Below, in pieces: positions 58,730 to 64,000 of a DNA stretch of 64,000 nucleotides; the first letter of the stretch is position 1; each line of letters opens with the position of its first letter. Under the pieces are notes generated by a model, which saw nothing but the letters and a program-made list of their open reading frames with translations, was not told the DNA's origin and did no database searches. The stretch is from contig NC_092091.1 in assembly GCF_045679555.1 (NCBI RefSeq), positions 91,530,190 through 91,594,189 on the forward strand. Direction: 5' to 3'. This DNA comes from Salvelinus alpinus (Eukaryota; Chordata; Actinopteri; Salmoniformes; Salmonidae). The translations under genes were made by a program, and so were the position numbers.

Positions 58730-61675
58730 ATGGCTGCCTCGCTTCGTGTTCCTTGGAAAATATGCAGTATTTTGTTTTTTTACGTGTTATTTCTTACATC
58801 GGTACCCCGGGTAATCTTAGGTTTCATTACATACAGTCGGGAGGAACTACTGAATATACGATTAACGTCAACTCATCATCGTTCCTACCAGGAATATGAC
58901 TTTCCCGAAACGGATCCAGTGTTTTGCCTTCCACACAATACAATGGATCTGATCCCAGCCGGCGACCCTGTGCGACGCCGAAAAAGGGGAAAACGTGGCG
59001 GTCTCGTGGTCAGGCTTCGGAGACGGGCACATCGCGCTCCACTCCCTAGCATACTACTCGCCAATGTCCAGTCTCTTGACAATAAGGTTGATGAAATCCG
59101 AGCACGGGTAGCATTCCAGAGAGACATCAGGGATTGCAACGTGCTCTGCTTCACGGAAACATGGCTAACTCAAGGGACGCTAACGGAGTCGGTGCAGCCA
59201 GCTGGTTTCTTCATGCATCGCGCCGACAGAAACAAACATCTTTCCGGTAAGAAGAGGGGCGGGGGGGTATGCCTTATGATTAACGAGAAGTGGTGTGATC
59301 ATCATAACAACACACAAGAACTCAAGTCGTTCTGTTCACCTGATCTAGAACTCCTCACAATCAAATGTCGACCGCATTATCTACCAAGGGAATTCTCGTC
59401 AATCATAATCACAGCCGTATACATTCCCCCCCAAGCAGACACATCGATGGCCCTGAACGAACTTTATCTGACTCTTTGTAAACTGGAAACCACACACCCT
59501 GAGGCTGCATTCATCGTAGCTGGGGATTTTAACAAGGCTAATCTAAAAACAAAACTCCCTAAATTCTATCAGCATATCGATTGTGCTACCAGGGCTGGAA
59601 AAACACTAGACCATTGTTATACTAATTTCCGCGACGCTTATAAGGCCCTCCCCCGCCCCCCTTTCGGAAAAGCTGACCACGACTCCATTTTGTTGATTCC
59701 AGCCTACAAACAAAAACTCAAACAACAAGCTCCCGCGCTCAGGTCTGTTCAACGCTGGTCCGACCAATCTGAATCCACGCTTCAAGACTGCTTCGATCAC
59801 GCGGATTGGAATATGTTCCGCATCGCGTCCAACAACAATATTGACGAATATGCTGATTCGGTGAGCGAGTTCATTAGGAAGTGCATTGACGATGTCGTAC
59901 CCACAGCAACGATAAAAACATTCCCAAACCAGAAACCGTGGATTGACGGCAGCATTCGCGTGAAACTGAAAGCGCGAACCACTGCTTTTAACCAGGGCAA
60001 GGTGACCGGAAGCATGACCGAATACAAACAGTGTAGCTATTCTCTCCGCAAGGCAATCAAACAGGCTAAGTCTCAGTACAGAGACAAAATCGAGTCGAAA
60101 TTCAACAGCTCAGACACAAGAGGTATGTGGCAGGGTCTACAGTCAATCACGGATTACAAAAAGAAAACCAGCCCCGTCGAGGACCAGGATGTCTTGCTCC
60201 CAGACAGGCTAAACAACTTTTTTGCCCGCTTTGAGGACAATACAGTGCCACTGACACGGCCCCCTACCAAAACCTGCGGGCTCTCCTTCACTGCAGCCGA
60301 GGTGAGTAAAACATTTAAACGTGTTAACCCTCGCAAGGCTGCAGGCCCAGACGGCATTCCCAGCCGCGTCCTCAGAGCATGCGCAGACCAGCTGGCTGGT
60401 GTGTTTACGGACATATTCAATCAATCCTTATCCCAGTCTGCTGTTCCCACATGCTTCAAGAGGGCCACCATTGTTCCTGTTCCCAAGAAAGCTAAGGTAA
60501 CTGAGCTAAACGACTACCGCCCCGTAGCACTCACTTCCGTCATCATGAAGTGCTTTGAGAGACTAGTCAAGGACCATATCACCTCCACCCTACCGGACAC
60601 CCTAGACCCACTCCAATTTGCTTACCGACCCAATAGGTCCACAGACGACGCAATCGCAACCACACTGCACACTGCCCTAACCCATCTGGACAAGAGGAAT
60701 ACCCATGTGAGAATGCTGTTCATCGATTACAGCTCAGCATTTAACACCATAGTACCCTCCAAACTCGTCATCAAGCTCGAGACCCTGGGTCTCGACCCCG
60801 CCCTGTGCAACTGGGTCCTGGACTTCCTGACGGGCCGCCCCCAGGTGGTGAGGGTAGGTAACAACATCTCCACCCCGCTGATCCTCAACACTGGGGCCCC
60901 ACAAGGGTGCGTTCTGAGCCCTCTCCTGTACTCCCTGTTCACCCACGACTGCGTGGCCATGCACGCCTCCAACTCAATCATCAAGTTTGCGGATGACACT
61001 ACAGTGGTAGGCTTGATCACCAACAACGACGAGACGGCCTACAGGGAGGAGGTGAGGGCCCTCGGAGTGTGGTGTCAGGAAAATAACCTCATACTCAACG
61101 TCAACAAAACAAAGGAGATGATTGTGGACTTCAGGAAACAGCAGAGGGAGCACCCCCCTATCCACATCGACGGGTCAGTAGTGGAGAAGGTGGAAAGTTT
61201 TAAGTTCCTCGGTGTACACATCACGGACAAACTGATCTGGTCCACCCACACAGACAGCGTTGTGAAGAAGGCGCAGCAGCGCCTCTTCAACCTCAGGAGG
61301 CTGAAGAAATTCGGCTTGTCACCAAAAGCACTCACAAACTTCTACAGATGCACAATCGAGAGCATCCTGTCGGGCTGTATCACCGCCTGGTACGGACACT
61401 GCTCCGCCCACAACCGTAAGGCTCTCCAGAGGGTAGTGAGGTCTGCAGAACGCATCACCAGGGGCAAACTACCTGCCCTCCAGGACACCTACACCACCCG
61501 ATGTCACAGGAAGGCCATAAAGATCATCAAGGACAACAACCACCCAAGCCACTGCCTGTTCACCCCGCTATCATCCAGAAGGCGAGGTCAGTACAGGTGC
61601 ATCAAAGCAGGGACCGAGAGACTGAAAAACAGCTTCTATCTCAAGGCCATCAGACTGTTAAACAGCCACCACTAA
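58730..61675 (+). CDS. LINE endonuclease-reverse transcriptase
   Basis: Uninterrupted ORF of 981 codons. An APE-like endonuclease occupies about residues 100-320: SILLANVQSLDNK near 103, the catalytic-acid motif FTETWL near 141, GDFNKANL near 264, and ADHDSILL near 315. The reverse transcriptase occupies about 530-800: KAAGPDGIPSRVL near 536, YRPVALTSVIMKCFERL near 598, FIDYSSAFNTI near 664, GAPQGCVLSPLLYSLF near 722, and the active-site FADD near 753. A C-terminal part with a C..(H/C)-rich end follows. The protein nicks the target and copies LINE RNA into DNA. The first 35 residues carry an unexpected hydrophobic stretch (ICSILFFYVLFLTSVPRVIL). The start is the ATG in AAAGAGATGGCTGC, 25 bp into the element. 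The ORF looks complete. Confidence 0.93.
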   Translation: MAASLRVPWKICSILFFYVLFLTSVPRVILGFITYSREELLNIRLTSTHHRSYQEYDFPETDPVFCLPHNTMDLIPAGDPVRRRKRGKRGGLVVRLRRRAHRAPLPSILLANVQSLDNKVDEIRARVAFQRDIRDCNVLCFTETWLTQGTLTESVQPAGFFMHRADRNKHLSGKKRGGGVCLMINEKWCDHHNNTQELKSFCSPDLELLTIKCRPHYLPREFSSIIITAVYIPPQADTSMALNELYLTLCKLETTHPEAAFIVAGDFNKANLKTKLPKFYQHIDCATRAGKTLDHCYTNFRDAYKALPRPPFGKADHDSILLIPAYKQKLKQQAPALRSVQRWSDQSESTLQDCFDHADWNMFRIASNNNIDEYADSVSEFIRKCIDDVVPTATIKTFPNQKPWIDGSIRVKLKARTTAFNQGKVTGSMTEYKQCSYSLRKAIKQAKSQYRDKIESKFNSSDTRGMWQGLQSITDYKKKTSPVEDQDVLLPDRLNNFFARFEDNTVPLTRPPTKTCGLSFTAAEVSKTFKRVNPRKAAGPDGIPSRVLRACADQLAGVFTDIFNQSLSQSAVPTCFKRATIVPVPKKAKVTELNDYRPVALTSVIMKCFERLVKDHITSTLPDTLDPLQFAYRPNRSTDDAIATTLHTALTHLDKRNTHVRMLFIDYSSAFNTIVPSKLVIKLETLGLDPALCNWVLDFLTGRPQVVRVGNNISTPLILNTGAPQGCVLSPLLYSLFTHDCVAMHASNSIIKFADDTTVVGLITNNDETAYREEVRALGVWCQENNLILNVNKTKEMIVDFRKQQREHPPIHIDGSVVEKVESFKFLGVHITDKLIWSTHTDSVVKKAQQRLFNLRRLKKFGLSPKALTNFYRCTIESILSGCITAWYGHCSAHNRKALQRVVRSAERITRGKLPALQDTYTTRCHRKAIKIIKDNNHPSHCLFTPLSSRRRGQYRCIKAGTERLKNSFYLKAIRLLNSHH

Positions 61676-61753
61676 CATTTAGCGGCCGCTGCCAACATAC
61701 TGACTCAACTCCAGCCACTTTAAAAATGGGAATTGATGGAAATTATGTAAAAA

Positions 61754-62010
61754 TGTACCACTAGCCACTTTAAGCAATGCCACTTAATACAATGTTTACA
61801 TCCCCTACATTACCCATCTCATATGTATATATACTGTACTCTATATCATCTACTGCATCTTGCCATCTTTATGCAATACATGTACCACTAGCCACTTTAA
61901 ACTATGCCACTTTATGTTTACATACCCTACAGTACTCATCTCATATGTATATACCGTACTCTATACCATCTACTGCATCTGCCATGCCGTTCTGTACCAC
62001 CACTCATTCA
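61754..62010. repeat. 127-bp tandem duplication in the LINE 3' UTR
   Basis: TGTACCACTAGCCACTTTAA-like sequence occurs at 61754 and 61881. Both copies continue through CATCTCATATGTATATA to CATCTACTGCATCT. It belongs to the element, not to the host array. Confidence 0.85.
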
Positions 62011-62216
62011 TATATCTTTATGTACATATTCTTTATCCCTTTACACTTGTGTGTGTGTGTAAGGTAGTAGTGTGGAATTGTTAGGTTAGATTACTGTTGG
62101 TTATTACTGCATTGTCGGAACTAGAAGCACAGGCATTTCGCTACACTCGCATTAACATCTGCTAACCATGTGTATGTGACTAATAAAATTTGATTTGATT
62201 TGATTTGATTTGATTT

Positions 62217-63024
62217 TATATTACTAGTGATATGGACTGGAATAGGACTATATTACTAGTGATGTGGACTGGAATAGGACTATATATTACTAGTGATATG
62301 GACTGGAATAGACCTATATTACTAGTGATATGGACTGGAATAGAACTATATTACTAGTGATATGGACTGGAATAGGACTATATTACTAGTGATATGGACT
62401 GGAATAGGACTATATTACTAGTGATATGGACTGGAATAGGACTATATTACTAGTGATATGGACTGGAATAGGACTATATTACTAGTGATATGGACTGGAA
62501 TAGGACTATATTACTAGTGATGTGGACTGGAATAGACCTATATTACTAGTGATGTGGACTGGAATAGGACTATATTACTAGTGATATGGACTGGAATAGG
62601 ACTATATATTACTAGTGATATGGACTGGAATAGGACTATATATTACTAGTGATATGGACTGGAATAGGACTATATATTACTAGTGATATGGACTGGAATA
62701 GGACTATATATTACTAGTGATATGGACTGGAATAGGACTATATTACTAGTGATATGGACTGGAATAGGACTATATTACTAGTGATATGGACTGGAATAGA
62801 CCTATAATACTAGTGATTTGGACTGGAATAGACCTATATTACTAGTGATGTAGACTGGAATAGGACTGTATTACTAGTGATGTTGACTGGAGTAGGACTA
62901 TATTACTAGTGATATGGGCTGTAATAGGACTATATTACTAGTGATATGGACTGGAATAGGACTATAGTACTAGTGGTATGGACTGGAATAGGACTATAGT
63001 ACTAGTGGTATGGACTGGAATAGG
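62217..63024. repeat. 32-bp minisatellite, right part of sixth array
   Basis: About 25 more units after the LINE, including several 34-bp units with ACTATATATTACTAG and degenerate units near the end. Confidence 0.95.
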
Positions 63025-63389
63025 TGTCACGGCATTTATCGGCAGAAGAAGAGGAATTTCAGACCAAAATGCAGCGTGGTACGTGTTCATCTTTATTAGC
63101 TTGTGAACACAGAATAACAAAAAAAAGAATAGCCGAAACAGTTCTGCAAGGTGCAACCAACACTAAACAGAAAATAACCACCCACAACTAACAGTGGGAA
63201 AACAAGCTACCTAAGTATGGTTCTCAATCAGAGAAAACGAAAGACAGCTGTCCCTGATTAAGAACCATACCCGGCCAAAACCTAGAATTACAAAACCTAA
63301 ACATACAAACATAGAATGCCCACCCACATCACACCCTGACCAAACAAAAAATAGAAACATACAAAGCAATCTACGGTCAGGGCGTGACA
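63025..63389 (-). mobile_element. Solo-LTR-like element
   Basis: A 365-bp insertion with ends TGTCACG and CGTGACA (5'-TG...CA-3'), flanked on both sides by ATAGG from the host repeat (63020-63024 and 63390-63394). That is a 5-bp target duplication, typical of LTR elements. On the - strand an AATAAA lies about 60 bp from the end. No internal coding part is present, so it fits a solo LTR fossil, fairly young because its target duplication is perfect. A non-LTR short element with similar ends cannot be excluded. Confidence 0.6.
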
Positions 63390-63427
63390 ATAGGACTATG
63401 TTACTAGTGATAAGGACTGGAATAGCT

Positions 63428-64000
63428 TGTAAATTCTTTATGAGCTCAGTTCAACTGTCGTACACTATGAGATCCCCGAATATATAAGCTTGTTTTACTC
63501 CAATGTTTGTTAACAACTGAATCGTCAACAAACAATGTATAGCTTCATAACATGGTTAAAACTTTCATTGTGATGTCATAGATGGTCAGTCCTGGCATCC
63601 ATAGCCCCATCCATGAATTTGAGAGTGCTCACTTTCCTCCAACCCCATCCCAAAATTGTTTGCCCAAAAACTGGGTGTCCGCTTTCTTGTTGTTTGAACT
63701 ACAGATTGTCCCTTTAAAAAGTGTTGGATTTCTCCTAATTTTAAAGAGGTGTGATCCTGTGAGGAATTGTGTTAAAAGCTGTTTTAAGACAAAAAAAACC
63801 CAAGGTTTTAGGATGATACTAAGACACTGCTCAGACAAACTGAGCCAGGAGTAAAATTAAATAAGAAACGTTTTTCTCAGCTGATAATCACAACAGTTTG
63901 AGGTACCGCAAAGGAAAGATGGTGATGACACTCATTGACATTGTTGCAAATGATGAGGAATAACCAATCACGATGAGGCATCGCCAACTGTGAACTCGAT
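63428..64000. other. Right flank, no gene recognised
   Basis: Single-copy-looking AT-rich sequence after the last degenerate 32-bp unit. A 90-codon frame at 63582-63854 has no recognisable family and no splice support. Confidence 0.4.

Larger units (their letters stand above)
58705..62216 (+). mobile_element. Full-length LINE, L2/CR1-Jockey group
   Basis: A 3.5-kb element with a very short 5' UTR (TTTTGACTTCCGGCGCCG), one long ORF, a 540-bp 3' UTR and a terminal AATAAAATTTGATTTGATTT repeat tail. It lies within the expanded 32-bp array, which continues on both sides. The intact ORF and 5' end point to a recent insertion. The same tail, in reverse, begins the fragments at 8690 and 36041, so those are related elements. 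The clade is judged from the single ORF, APE-type endonuclease and FADD-type reverse transcriptase; I cannot separate L2 from its closest relatives. Confidence 0.88.

Noticed and set aside
58885-61335. Multiple - strand frames inside the LINE
   Set aside because: They are shadows of the 981-codon ORF, with no family resemblance.

Overview
The window looks like euchromatic DNA of a salmonid fish (trout, salmon or char). I recognise many salmonid-type interspersed repeats: a hAT element with CAGTGGTGTAAAGTACT-type ends, Tc1-like ends, an L2/CR1-clade LINE with a TTTGATTTG tail, and palindromic MITEs carrying ACTATATAGGGAA. There is one nuclear tRNA-Glu, vertebrate-type split exons, and an extraordinary load of minisatellites (about 20 unrelated families). 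No prokaryotic feature is present.

Layout. (1) Positions 1-14,815 hold the 3' end of an ankyrin gene on the + strand, ANK2/ANK3-like in its C-terminal tail. Six coding exons (2700-2786, 5811-5894, 8099-8242, 9177-9356, 9618-9709, 11865-12032) join in compatible phases, followed by a long 3' UTR with AATAAA at 14795. Every larger intron and the UTR are swollen by tandem repeats with units of 13 to 84 bp and by transposon pieces. (2) Positions 14,900-34,300 are mostly gene-poor: large minisatellites with 21, 22, 36, 37, 40, 49 and 32 bp units, an intact tRNA-Glu(CTC) on the - strand, a decayed L1 fragment, LINE tails and a Harbinger-like fragment. (3) Positions 34,300-64,000 hold the likely 5' part of a fish NLR (NACHT-LRR, NLRC3-like) immune receptor gene on the + strand. 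A possible first coding exon (34398-34411, phase 2) is followed by five near-identical copies of a 96-bp phase 2-2 exon encoding a SLKSDxSMDRLISF-type peptide. Each copy sits in a 2.9-3.2 kb macrosatellite unit made of a 32-bp minisatellite, a 36-bp minisatellite, a short unique acceptor region, the exon and a truncated Tc1 end. Neighbouring exon copies are exactly 2891, 2891, 3211 and 3211 bp apart; the difference of 320 is ten 32-bp units. A sixth 32-bp array (from 52,797) has grown to about 6 kb and is interrupted by a full-length LINE with an intact 981-codon ORF (58,705-62,216) and by a solo-LTR-like element (63,025-63,389).

How it fits together. The two host loci are unrelated in function: ankyrin is a membrane-cytoskeleton adaptor, and NLRs are cytosolic immune sensors. 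They share a landscape in which fragments of mobile elements are repeatedly amplified into minisatellites. In the NLR locus that process has multiplied a symmetric coding exon, so minisatellite-driven unequal exchange could change the number of N-terminal peptide repeats in an immune receptor without breaking the reading frame. The NACHT and LRR exons are not in this window, so the gene assignment rests on the repeated exon alone.
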